Of a stretch of DNA of 64,000 bases, positions 1 to 7,967 are shown in pieces. The DNA is from JBBDMX01 sp040878035 (GTDB lineage Bacteria; Planctomycetota; Phycisphaerae; Phycisphaerales; Phycisphaeraceae). The notes below the pieces were generated by a model that saw only the letters and a list, made by a program, of their open reading frames with translations, ran no database searches and was not told the origin of the DNA. Positions within the stretch are counted from its first letter, which is position 1. Each line of letters opens with the position of its first letter. A program made the position numbers and the translations under genes. The DNA lies in assembly GCA_040878035.1 (NCBI GenBank), contig JBBDMX010000101.1, positions 124,001-188,000 on the forward strand, written 5' to 3'.

Positions 1-179
1 TGGGTGAGCCGGTAGACCGGGTGTACGCGACCCGTCTGGTTCGCATGTGCTGCACGGGTTGCGACAAGGGGTTCCGCAAGGACCCGGCGAAGCATCTGAA
101 GAAACTCGATGATGCCAAGACCCAGACCGCGGCGCCGGCCAAGGCGCCCCAAGATCCGCACGCGGGGCATCAGCATTGA
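1..179 (+). CDS. C-terminal part of a small Cys/His-containing metal-related protein (5' end outside window)
   Basis: The reading frame is open from the window edge and ends at a TGA at 177-179, giving about 58 residues. The visible part has a Cys-Cys-Thr-Gly-Cys cluster (MCCTGCDKGFRKDP), then a lysine-rich segment and a tail ending in HAGHQH. This arrangement resembles the end of small periplasmic YHS-like or heavy-metal-associated proteins that often precede Cus-type efflux genes in Planctomycetes. It lies 150 bp upstream of the TolC-family gene on the same strand, so it probably belongs to the same metal-resistance unit. The start and any signal peptide are outside the window, so the family assignment is tentative. 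Confidence 0.55.
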   Translation, partial: GEPVDRVYATRLVRMCCTGCDKGFRKDPAKHLKKLDDAKTQTAAPAKAPQDPHAGHQH

Positions 180-333
180 AATCAAAGGATCGCCACGCCG
201 GGGCTGAGTCTTCGAAGCCCCGGATTTCCCCCCGGATTCCCCGGAATTGCCCCCGGATTTCCGTAAATCCGTGAACGCGCCAAGAAACCCGGACCTTCGC
301 CAGGCCTCAGGTCCGGCGTGTACCATCACCCTC

Positions 334-1815
334 ATGACCTATTCCCGCGCCACACTGCTGTCCGTGATCCTCCTGGCAGGCTGCGCCGCTGAGCCCGGGC
401 CGTTTGACGCTTGGATCGAGCGTGATCCCGACACCTGGCAACTGGGTGAACAGGGCGCGATTCACGCCCAGCACACGTTGCTGACGACGCCATCCGCCGA
501 CGCCAACGAACTGCCCGACCGGGCCGGCGCCGAAGCGTACGTGCGACTCGCCCTGGCGCGTAACCCCTTGATCCGTGCCGCCCAATCCAAGGTGCAGCGC
601 CTTGCGGCACGCATCCCGCAGGAGACGAGCCTGGACGACCCGATGTTCGAGATCACGCCGGTGGGCGACATGGCGGAAACGGCGGCGGGCATGGTGGGCC
701 TGATGACCGGCGTGAGCCAGAAAGTGCCCTTCCCAGGCAAGCTCGCCACCCGCGGCAAGATCGCCCAACAGGACGTCGCCATGGCGGAACAGGAGCTGGC
801 GCAGATGCGCCTCGACGTCGTGGCGGACACCCGGCAGGCCTACTGGAGCTACTACTTCGCCACGCAAGCCCTGGAGGTGATGCGGCAGAACCGCGCGCTG
901 TTTGCTCAGTTCCGTGACGCTGCCGATGCACGCTATCGCGCCAATCTCGCATCGCAACAGGATGTGCTGCGCGCTTCGGTCGAGCTAAGTGAACTGGAGA
1001 ACGAGCTGATCACGCTCGAGCAGCAGCGCAGCACAGCGGCCGCCATGCTCAATAGCCTGATGGACCGTGCGGTGACCGCGGCGCTGCCGGCGCCCAAGCC
1101 GGTGGAACTGGAAAAGGTCAGCCTGGCGCTGGACGACCTGCTGCGGCAGGCGGCAGAGGCCAGTCCGGAACTGGGCAAACTCACGCAGCGCCTCGAAGGC
1201 GAGCGGCAGCGTATGAAGCTGGCGCGGCTGGCGCGGCTGCCCGATTTCTCCGTGGGCGTGGCCTACGCCGCAGTCGACGACGAGGGACTGTCGCCCATCG
1301 CCAACGGTCAGGACCAGTGGTGGGTGACCTTCGGCTTCAGCCTGCCGATCTGGGCCGACAAGCTTGCCGCCGGCGAACGCGAGGCCTATCACGGCCTGGG
1401 CGAGGCGATCGCCGAGTTGACCGGGGCGCGCAATCGCGTGGCTTTCCGCGTGCAGGACGCCTTGGTGAAAGTCCAGACCCAGGAGCGCCTGGTGGTGCTC
1501 TTCCGCGACGTGATCCTGCCGCAGGCCCGACAGACGGTCGAAGCATCCACCAGCGGCTACCAGGCCGGCAGCATCGACTTTCTCACGCTCGTCGACAACT
1601 GGCGAAACCTGCTCAACTACCAACTGCTCTACCACCAGAGCCTGTCAGAACTGGAGAAGAGCTTCGCGGCGCTTCAGCAGGCGGTGGGACGGGACGTGGC
1701 GCGAGGCATGCCCACTTCAGTGGGCATGGAGCCGTCGGAATCGAAGAACGAAGAACGAGGAACGAAGAACGCGGTTAGCCCAAGCACCACCCCCGGAAAC
1801 GGTGCGGGCGAGTAG
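334..1815 (+). CDS. cusC: TolC-family outer-membrane lipoprotein of a heavy-metal efflux system (CusC/CzcC-like)
   Basis: Outer-membrane channel component of an RND efflux complex. I chose the ATG at 334 because it begins a lipoprotein signal (MTYSRATLLSVILLAGC) with a lipobox ending at Cys17; an upstream TTG at 247 would put 29 unlikely residues before it. The 493-residue product has the long alternating helices of the OEP family, with two repeated halves (about residues 75-260 and 290-460). It is followed 30 bp later by cusB and then cusA, the usual order. The C-terminus is odd: a perfect 22-bp palindrome (1707-1728) and a gaagaacgaagaac-type word repeat (about 1743-1772) are translated into the last 35 residues. 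These repeat families also occur outside genes. Confidence 0.88.
   Translation: MTYSRATLLSVILLAGCAAEPGPFDAWIERDPDTWQLGEQGAIHAQHTLLTTPSADANELPDRAGAEAYVRLALARNPLIRAAQSKVQRLAARIPQETSLDDPMFEITPVGDMAETAAGMVGLMTGVSQKVPFPGKLATRGKIAQQDVAMAEQELAQMRLDVVADTRQAYWSYYFATQALEVMRQNRALFAQFRDAADARYRANLASQQDVLRASVELSELENELITLEQQRSTAAAMLNSLMDRAVTAALPAPKPVELEKVSLALDDLLRQAAEASPELGKLTQRLEGERQRMKLARLARLPDFSVGVAYAAVDDEGLSPIANGQDQWWVTFGFSLPIWADKLAAGEREAYHGLGEAIAELTGARNRVAFRVQDALVKVQTQERLVVLFRDVILPQARQTVEASTSGYQAGSIDFLTLVDNWRNLLNYQLLYHQSLSELEKSFAALQQAVGRDVARGMPTSVGMEPSESKNEERGTKNAVSPSTTPGNGAGE
1707..1728. repeat. Palindrome family K, inside the cusC coding end
   Basis: A 10-bp perfect stem (CATGCCCACT / AGTGGGCATG) with a two-base TC loop. 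It is translated as part of RGMPTSVGMEP. The same design occurs at 19171-19192 (CATGCTCACT / AGTGAGCATG), where it forms the N-terminus of the DUF447 gene, and in worn form near 20849-20872. Confidence 0.75.
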
Positions 1816-1845
1816 CAGCGGAGACAGGGAGACAGGGACAGAAAC

Positions 1846-3747
1846 ATGACCGAGCATCAACCCACGTCATCCTCACCAACGCCCAGCGCCCCGCCGCCGC
1901 CCAGCGCCAAGCCGCCGCGCGGACCGGCGCTGTGGATCATCCTCATCGCCCTGATCGTGCTGGTGCTGATCTTCTGGCTCGGCGCCGTCACCGGACCCTA
2001 CGTATACAGGGTGACCGCCCAAGCCTGGCATCGCACCGTGCACGGCGGCGAACACGACGACGCGCAGGCCGGCGCCACCCAGTACTACACCTGCGGCATG
2101 CACCCCTGGGTCATCCTGCCCAAACCCGGCGACTGCCCGATCTGCGGCATGAAGCTGGTCCCCCTGGACCCCGCCAAGTTCACCGGCGACGTCGCCATCA
2201 ACCCGGTGATCGCCCAGAACATCGGCATCCGCGTGGCGCCGGTGACCACCGGGGCGGTGACCCGCAGCCTGCGCACGGTGGGCACGGTGACCTATGACGA
2301 GACGCGCGTGCGCGACGTCAATATCAAGGTTGACGGCTGGATCGAGAAGCTGCACGTGGACTACCTGGGCGCCCCGGTCAAAAAGGGTCAGCCGCTCTTT
2401 GAGCTGTATTCACCCGAGTTGTACGCGGCGCAGCAGGAGTACCTGCTGGCATGGCGGAATCGCCAGGGCGTGGGCGGCGACTCTCTGCCCGAGGCCGCCC
2501 GCGCCGGTCAGCAGTTGCTGACCTCGGCGCGCATCAAGCTCGAGTACTTCGACATCACGCGGGAGCAGATCGACGAGCTTGAGCGGCGCGGCCAACCGGC
2601 CAAGACCATGACCATCGCCAGCCCGCACGACGGCATCGTCACCGACAAGATGGCCTTCCAAGGCATGAAGGTGGATCCGGGCATGCGCGCCTACCGTATC
2701 GCCGACCTGTCCAAAGTGTGGGTGATGGTCACGCTCTACGAGTACCAGTTGCCGTTCGTGCAGGTGGGCCAGAGCGCGGTGATGAGCCTGAGCTACGTGC
2801 CGGGGCAGGAATTCGAAGGCAAGGTGATCTACCTCTATCCGTACGTGAACGAGAAGACACGGCAGGTGGACATGCGCCTGGAGTTCGACAATTCGCAGGG
2901 CCTGCTCAAGCCGGGCATGTACGCCACGGTCGATCTGCACAGCACGCTGGCCCAAGACCGCACGCTGGCGCCGCGCTCGGCGGTGATCGACACGGGTCAG
3001 CGGCAGGTGGCCTTCGTGAGCCTGGGCGAAGGGCGCTTCGAGCCGCGTGACGTGCGTCTGGGCGTGCAGGCACAGGACGGCCTGGTCGAAGTGCTCCGCG
3101 GCCTCAAGCCCGGGGAGCAGGTGGTGACCAGCGGCCAGTTCCTGCTCGACAGCGAAGCCAACGCGCGGGAGGCGCTGGCGAAGATGATCAAGGGCGACCT
3201 GGCGGCCGAGCAGCCGACGACCGTGGCGGCGGCCGAGGCCGGCGCCACCGTGAGCCTGCCCCAACAGGCGGCGACGCTGCTTAGCGCGATCATCAAGGAC
3301 TATGTGGCGATCCAGGACGCCCTGGCCGGCGACACGCTGGCGGGCATCGACGCTCCGGCGCGCCGTATCGCCCAGCAGGTCGATGCCCTGCTGAAAATCG
3401 ACTTGCCCGACGACCCGCACTTCTGGCACCAGCACGAGGAAGTCGCCACGGTACGGGGCAAAGCGCTGGAGTTAGCGAGCACCAAGGACCTGGAACAAGC
3501 GCGGCTGGCGCTGGCGGACCTGAGCGTGGCCTTGAGCACGCTGCTGCGCGGCACCGGCGTGCCGGCATCCTATGGCCAGGAACTCCAGGAACTGCACTGC
3601 CCCATGTACCGCCAAGGCCAAGGCGGCACGATCTGGCTCCAGCCCGCCGGCAAAGTGCGCAACCCCTACTTCGGCGCGGTGATGCTGGGGTGCTTTGACA
3701 AGCGCGTGGCGCTGCCCGTGGCGGGACAGGCAAGGAACACTGATTAA
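1846..3747 (+). CDS. cusB: RND efflux periplasmic adaptor with N-terminal metal-binding domain and C-terminal DUF3347-like domain (CusB-like)
   Basis: Membrane-fusion protein linking the CusA pump to the CusC channel. Domain order in 633 residues: Pro-rich start, one membrane segment (about 27-50), a heavy-metal-binding domain with Cys83 (YYTCGMHP) and Cys97/Cys100 (CPICGMKLVPL), the split barrel-sandwich and helical hairpin (about 145-280), beta-barrel domains to about 450, and a C-terminal DUF3347-like helical domain containing a second HCPMYRQ motif. The CGMHP and CPICGM motifs are typical of adaptors that bind Cu(I), Ag(I) or similar ions. The ATG at 1846 follows a purine-rich gagacaggga stretch. 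It ends 219 bp before cusA; that gap is filled by a nested palindrome, so transcription may cross a long RNA hairpin. Confidence 0.92.
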   Translation: MTEHQPTSSSPTPSAPPPPSAKPPRGPALWIILIALIVLVLIFWLGAVTGPYVYRVTAQAWHRTVHGGEHDDAQAGATQYYTCGMHPWVILPKPGDCPICGMKLVPLDPAKFTGDVAINPVIAQNIGIRVAPVTTGAVTRSLRTVGTVTYDETRVRDVNIKVDGWIEKLHVDYLGAPVKKGQPLFELYSPELYAAQQEYLLAWRNRQGVGGDSLPEAARAGQQLLTSARIKLEYFDITREQIDELERRGQPAKTMTIASPHDGIVTDKMAFQGMKVDPGMRAYRIADLSKVWVMVTLYEYQLPFVQVGQSAVMSLSYVPGQEFEGKVIYLYPYVNEKTRQVDMRLEFDNSQGLLKPGMYATVDLHSTLAQDRTLAPRSAVIDTGQRQVAFVSLGEGRFEPRDVRLGVQAQDGLVEVLRGLKPGEQVVTSGQFLLDSEANAREALAKMIKGDLAAEQPTTVAAAEAGATVSLPQQAATLLSAIIKDYVAIQDALAGDTLAGIDAPARRIAQQVDALLKIDLPDDPHFWHQHEEVATVRGKALELASTKDLEQARLALADLSVALSTLLRGTGVPASYGQELQELHCPMYRQGQGGTIWLQPAGKVRNPYFGAVMLGCFDKRVALPVAGQARNTD

Positions 3748-3940
3748 CCACCAAGACACCAAGGACACCAAGAAGAAGGAAGAGAGTAACACGGATGAAC
3801 GCGAAAGTCGAATCAAATTCGACATTCACAAATTTGAATTTGATTCTGACTTCGAGCTTCTGACTTCGAACCTCATCCCCAATCCGTGTTCATCCGTGTT
3901 ACCTCTTCTTGGTGTCCTTGGTGTCTTGGTGGTTCAATTC
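3748..3940. repeat. Concentric nested palindrome between cusB and cusA (A-B-D / D'-B'-A')
   Basis: The whole cusB-cusA gap is made of word repeats arranged as a nested palindrome. Left arm: accaccaagacaccaaggac-type words (family A), then taacacggatgaac words (family B), then an aaattcgacattc/aaatttgaattt segment. The right arm repeats these in reverse order and orientation: gacttcgagcttctgac, then aatccgtgttcatccgtgtt, then cttggtgtccttggtgtc ending in ttggtggttc. No reading frame is plausible. Confidence 0.85.
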
Positions 3941-3966
3941 GATAGTCAAGGACTCCCACAACGGCC

Positions 3967-6900
3967 ATGATCAGCAAGCTCATAGACTGGTGTATCCACA
4001 ACCGCGCCATGGTGCTGCTGCTGACCCTGTTCCTGGTCGCCGCGAGCATGTGGGCGGTCTTTACCATCAAGCTCGACGCCATTCCCGACCTGTCGGACGT
4101 GCAGGTGGTGATTCGCACCGAGTATCCGGGGCAGGCGCCGCAAATCGTCGAGGACCAGGTCACCTATCCGCTGACCACGGCCATGCTCCAGGTGCCCTAC
4201 GCCAAGGTGGTGCGTGGCTACAGCATGTTCGGCACCAGCTTCGTGTACGTGATCTTCGAGGACGGCACGGACCTGTACTGGGCGCGGAGCAGAGTGCTGG
4301 AGCAGCTCAACTTCGTCAGCGCTCGCTTGCCGCAGGACATAAGCCCGCAGCTTGGGCCGGATGCGACGGGCGTCGGCTGGGTCTACCAATATGCCTTGAT
4401 TACAGGGAAATACTGTGCGGATCATCCCAATGGGTTGTGGCAGGATCCGCTGACGGAGAAGTGGTATGCGGATCCGGCGGAGGCGCCCGAGGAGGAGGAC
4501 GTGCGCGCGCGGTTGGTGCGGCATCGCGTGTTCACGAATGCTCAGGCGGATGCTAAGCCGCAAGCGGCTTGTCCGCTGGACGGCAAACCGCTGGTGGACA
4601 GTGCCGTGACCCTGGCGGAACTGCGCAGCATCCAGGACTGGTACCTGCGCTACGAGCTGACGGCGGTCAACGGCGTGAGCGAGGTGGCGCCCATCGGCGG
4701 CATGGTCAAGCAGTACCAGGTCACTGTCGATCCCGTGAAGCTGCTGGCGTACAAGCTGCCCCTGGCCAAGGTCAGGAGCGCCATCGCACGCTCCAACCTC
4801 GACGTGGGCGGCCGGCTCATCGAGCAGAGCGAGACCGAGTACATGGTGCGCGGCCTGGGGTACCTAGGCGCGCTGACCGACCAGGAGCTCGACGAGGCGC
4901 GGGCGGCGCACAAGTCCATCGGCGAGCTGCGCACCAACAAGGCGCTATCCGAACTGCGCCAGGTGGCGCTGGGCGTCAGCGGTACGGGCAGCCCGATCTA
5001 CTTGGGCGACGTGGCGGAGGTGCGCATCGGGCCCGACATTCGCCGCGGCGTCGCCGACTGGAACGGCCAGGGGGAAACCGTCGGCGGCATCATCGTCATG
5101 CGTTTCGGCGAGAACGCCCGCACCACCATTCACAGCGTCAAGACCAAACTCGCCGAATTGGAAAAGGGCCTGCCCCCAGGCGTCGGCATCGAGATCGCCT
5201 ACGACCGCAGCGACCTGATCGACCGGGCCGTGCAAACCCTCTCGCACACGCTGATCGAGGAAATCATCGTCGTGGGCCTGGTGTGCATCCTCTTCCTGCT
5301 GCACGCCCGCAGCGAACTGGTGGCGGTGTTCGTCGTGCCCACCGGCGTGCTGGCGAGCATCCTGCTCATGCGCCTCTTAGGCATCAACGCCAACGTGATG
5401 AGCCTGGGCGGCATCGCCATCGCCATCGGCGTGATGGTGGATAGCTCGATCATCATGGTGGAGAACTCGCACAAGCACCTGGACCGCGAGGAGGAGCGTC
5501 TGCACGAGTTGGCCAAGGCCGGGCAGACGGCCGAACCGCGCCCGCGCACCACCGTCATCGCCGAGGCCGCCAAGGAAGTCGGCCCCAGCCTGTTCTTCGC
5601 CCTGCTCATCATCACCGTGAGCTTCCTGCCCATCTTCGTGCTGGGCGAGCAATCCGGCCGGCTGTTCCGCCCCCTGGCGTTCACCAAGACCTTCGCCATG
5701 GGCGCCGCGGCCTTCCTGGCGGTCACCGTCATCCCCGTGCTCATGACCCTGCTCATCAGCGCCCGCGTCCTGCCCAAGCGCTGGGGCTGGCCGGCGAATC
5801 TGGCGATCACGCTGGCGGCGATGCTGCTGCCCGCGGCTCTCTTGCTGGTGGACGTGCGCGTGCAGACGGCCCAGGGCCCGGCACACGTGGCGATCCCGTT
5901 GGGACCCCTGGAAGCCTATCGCCCCTGGGTCGCCCTGGCCTGGGCCGTGCTCATGGCCATGCTGCTGGTGCCCCAGAAGATCATTCACGAGAACGCCAAC
6001 CCCATCTCCTGGGTGCTCCAGGGAATCTATCACCCGCTCTTCGTGCTGGCCATGCGCTTCCGCTGGCTGGTACTCATCGGCGCGACCCTGGCGGTGCTGA
6101 GCATCGCCTATCCGTTCTTGAGAATGGGCAGCGAGTTCATGCCCCCGCTGGAGGAAGGCGACCTGCTCTACATGCCCACCACCGACCCGGGCATCAGCGT
6201 CACCAAGGCCCGTGAACTGCTGTCGCAGACGGATCTCTTGATCAAGCAGTTTCCCGAGGTGCAAAGCGTCTTCGGCAAGATCGGCCGGGCCGAGACCGCC
6301 ACCGATCCGGCGCCGCCGAGCATGTTCGAGACCACCATCACACTCCAGCGCGACAAGCACAAGTGGCGGCACGTGCCGGTCGAACGCTTCTACCGCAACT
6401 GGCCCGGGTGGCTGCGCTCGGTGCCCGAGATGGTCTGGTCTTCCACCCGGCCGATCACCGTCGATCAACTGCTCTACGGCTACGACCTGCCCAACGGCAG
6501 TGACGAACCCATCCGCGTCCCAGGCTTGAACGACACGGTGCAGATCCCCGGCCTGACCAACTCCTGGACCATGCCCATCCGCACCCGCATCGACATGCTC
6601 TCGACCGGCATCAAGACGCCCGTGGGCATCAAGGTCATGGGCCCGGACTTGAAAACGCTCGCCGACCTGGCCAACCAGATCGCCCAGGTGATCAAGACCG
6701 CCCAGGGCACCGGCTCTTACACCACCAGCGCGTTCCCCGAAAAAAGCGTGGGCGGCAACTATCTGGACGTGCGCCTCAACCGCGAAGAAATCGCCCGCTA
6801 CGGCCTGACCATCGGCGACGTGCAGGACGTGATCATGACCGCCATGGGCGGCATGAACATCAGCCAGACCGTCGAAGGCCTGGAACGCTATCCGATCAAC

Positions 6901-7746
6901 CTGCGCTACCCGCAGGAGTTGCGTGACAACATCGAGGCGCTCAAGCAGACGCTGGTGGCCACGCCGACTTCCGGGGGCGGCGCGCAGGTGCCGTTGGGGC
7001 AACTGGCGGACTTCGACGTCCACAAGGGGCCGCCCATGGTCAAGAGCGAAAACGCGCGCCTGACCAGTTGGGTCTTCGTGGACATCGCCGGCATCGACGT
7101 GGGCACCTACGTCGCCAACGCGCAGAAGGCGGTGGCGAGTCAGGTGACGCTGCCCCCCGGTTACAGCATCGTTTGGTCGGGCCAGTATGAGTACATGCAG
7201 GCGGCACGGGCCCGCCTGAAGGTCGTCGTGCCCCTGGCGGGCGTGCTGGTCGTCCTGCTTCTTTACTTGTCAATGAACAGTTGGCTGCGCGTGGCGCTGG
7301 TGCTCACCGCGGTGCCCTTCAGCCTCGTCGGCGCGTTCTGGCTGGTGTACCTGCTGGATTACAACATGTCGGTGGCGGTGATCGTGGGCTTGATCGCCCT
7401 GGCGGGACTCGACGCCGAGACCGGCATGGTCATGCTGCTCTACCTCGACACCAGCTTCGATCGCTTCACCAGCGAAGGCCGCATGCGCAACCGCGACGAC
7501 CTCTGGCACGCAGTTCACGACGGCGCGGTCAAGCGCATCCGTCCCAAGATCATGACCGTGGCGACGACCTTCATCGGCCTGGTGCCGCTCCTGTGGGCCC
7601 AGGGCGCCGGCGCCGACACCATGCGCCGACTGGCGGTGCCCATGATCGGCGGCCTGTCCACCAGCGTCATCATGGAACTGCTGGTCTACCCCACGGTGTT
7701 CTATCTCGCCAAGTCCTGGGCGATGCGCAAACAGTTCCAGCAGTAA
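3967..7746 (+). CDS. cusA: Heavy-metal RND efflux pump (CusA/CzcA-like)
   Basis: Proton-driven inner-membrane transporter of 1259 residues, somewhat longer than the usual 1030-1060. Family marks: N-terminal helix followed by IPDLSDVQVVIRTEYPGQAP, the TM4 motif AIGVMVDSSIIMVEN with the proton-relay Asp, and the TM10-11 motif LAGLDAETGMVMLLYL with the conserved Glu, as in copper/silver pumps. Two regions add length. One is a porter-domain insertion at about residues 145-210 containing YCADHPNGLW and CPLDGKPLV, with Cys150 and Cys202, which could bind metal. The other lies between TM segments around residues 600-680. The first insertion includes a copy of the family G2 repeat (4550-4569), translated as DAKPQAA. 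Start is the ATG at 3967. Confidence 0.93.
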   Translation: MISKLIDWCIHNRAMVLLLTLFLVAASMWAVFTIKLDAIPDLSDVQVVIRTEYPGQAPQIVEDQVTYPLTTAMLQVPYAKVVRGYSMFGTSFVYVIFEDGTDLYWARSRVLEQLNFVSARLPQDISPQLGPDATGVGWVYQYALITGKYCADHPNGLWQDPLTEKWYADPAEAPEEEDVRARLVRHRVFTNAQADAKPQAACPLDGKPLVDSAVTLAELRSIQDWYLRYELTAVNGVSEVAPIGGMVKQYQVTVDPVKLLAYKLPLAKVRSAIARSNLDVGGRLIEQSETEYMVRGLGYLGALTDQELDEARAAHKSIGELRTNKALSELRQVALGVSGTGSPIYLGDVAEVRIGPDIRRGVADWNGQGETVGGIIVMRFGENARTTIHSVKTKLAELEKGLPPGVGIEIAYDRSDLIDRAVQTLSHTLIEEIIVVGLVCILFLLHARSELVAVFVVPTGVLASILLMRLLGINANVMSLGGIAIAIGVMVDSSIIMVENSHKHLDREEERLHELAKAGQTAEPRPRTTVIAEAAKEVGPSLFFALLIITVSFLPIFVLGEQSGRLFRPLAFTKTFAMGAAAFLAVTVIPVLMTLLISARVLPKRWGWPANLAITLAAMLLPAALLLVDVRVQTAQGPAHVAIPLGPLEAYRPWVALAWAVLMAMLLVPQKIIHENANPISWVLQGIYHPLFVLAMRFRWLVLIGATLAVLSIAYPFLRMGSEFMPPLEEGDLLYMPTTDPGISVTKARELLSQTDLLIKQFPEVQSVFGKIGRAETATDPAPPSMFETTITLQRDKHKWRHVPVERFYRNWPGWLRSVPEMVWSSTRPITVDQLLYGYDLPNGSDEPIRVPGLNDTVQIPGLTNSWTMPIRTRIDMLSTGIKTPVGIKVMGPDLKTLADLANQIAQVIKTAQGTGSYTTSAFPEKSVGGNYLDVRLNREEIARYGLTIGDVQDVIMTAMGGMNISQTVEGLERYPINLRYPQELRDNIEALKQTLVATPTSGGGAQVPLGQLADFDVHKGPPMVKSENARLTSWVFVDIAGIDVGTYVANAQKAVASQVTLPPGYSIVWSGQYEYMQAARARLKVVVPLAGVLVVLLLYLSMNSWLRVALVLTAVPFSLVGAFWLVYLLDYNMSVAVIVGLIALAGLDAETGMVMLLYLDTSFDRFTSEGRMRNRDDLWHAVHDGAVKRIRPKIMTVATTFIGLVPLLWAQGAGADTMRRLAVPMIGGLSTSVIMELLVYPTVFYLAKSWAMRKQFQQ
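4550..4569. repeat. Family G2 repeat inside cusA
   Basis: The 20-mer atgctaagccgcaagcggct is the exact reverse complement of agccgcttgcggcttagcat, found between genes at 31787-31806, and closely matches copies near 42395 and 46671. Here it is in frame within a cusA-specific insertion. Confidence 0.75.
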
Positions 7747-7958
7747 CCACCAAGACACCAAGGACACCAAGAAGAAAGGTTGAACACGAAGGCACGAAGG
7801 AGAGAGGAATGAAGAACGAAGAACGAGGAAACAGGAAAGAAGCCGTGCCCCCGGCCGGTCGTTCCTCGTTCCTCGTTCTTCGTTCTTCTGTCTTCACTTC
7901 GTGCCTTCGTGTTCAATCCTCCTCCTCTTCTTGGTGTCCTTGGTGTCTTGGTGGTTAA
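7747..7958. repeat. Concentric nested palindrome after cusA (A-X-Y / Y'-X'-A')
   Basis: Fills the gap between convergent cusA and nuoG. Left arm: A words (accaccaagacaccaaggac), X words (gaacacgaaggcacgaagg), Y words (gaagaacgaagaacgagg). After a short GC centre near 7848 the right arm reads Y' (cgttcctcgttcttcgttc), X' (cttcgtgccttcgtgttc), A' (ggtgtccttggtgtcttgg). The order is exactly mirrored. No gene seen. Confidence 0.88.
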
Positions 7959-7967
7959 TCCTCTTCC

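Noticed and set aside
5377..7023. Long minus-strand open frame opposite cusA
   Set aside because: His/Gln/Gly-rich composition typical of a shadow frame in GC-rich DNA; the plus-strand CusA motifs are unmistakable.
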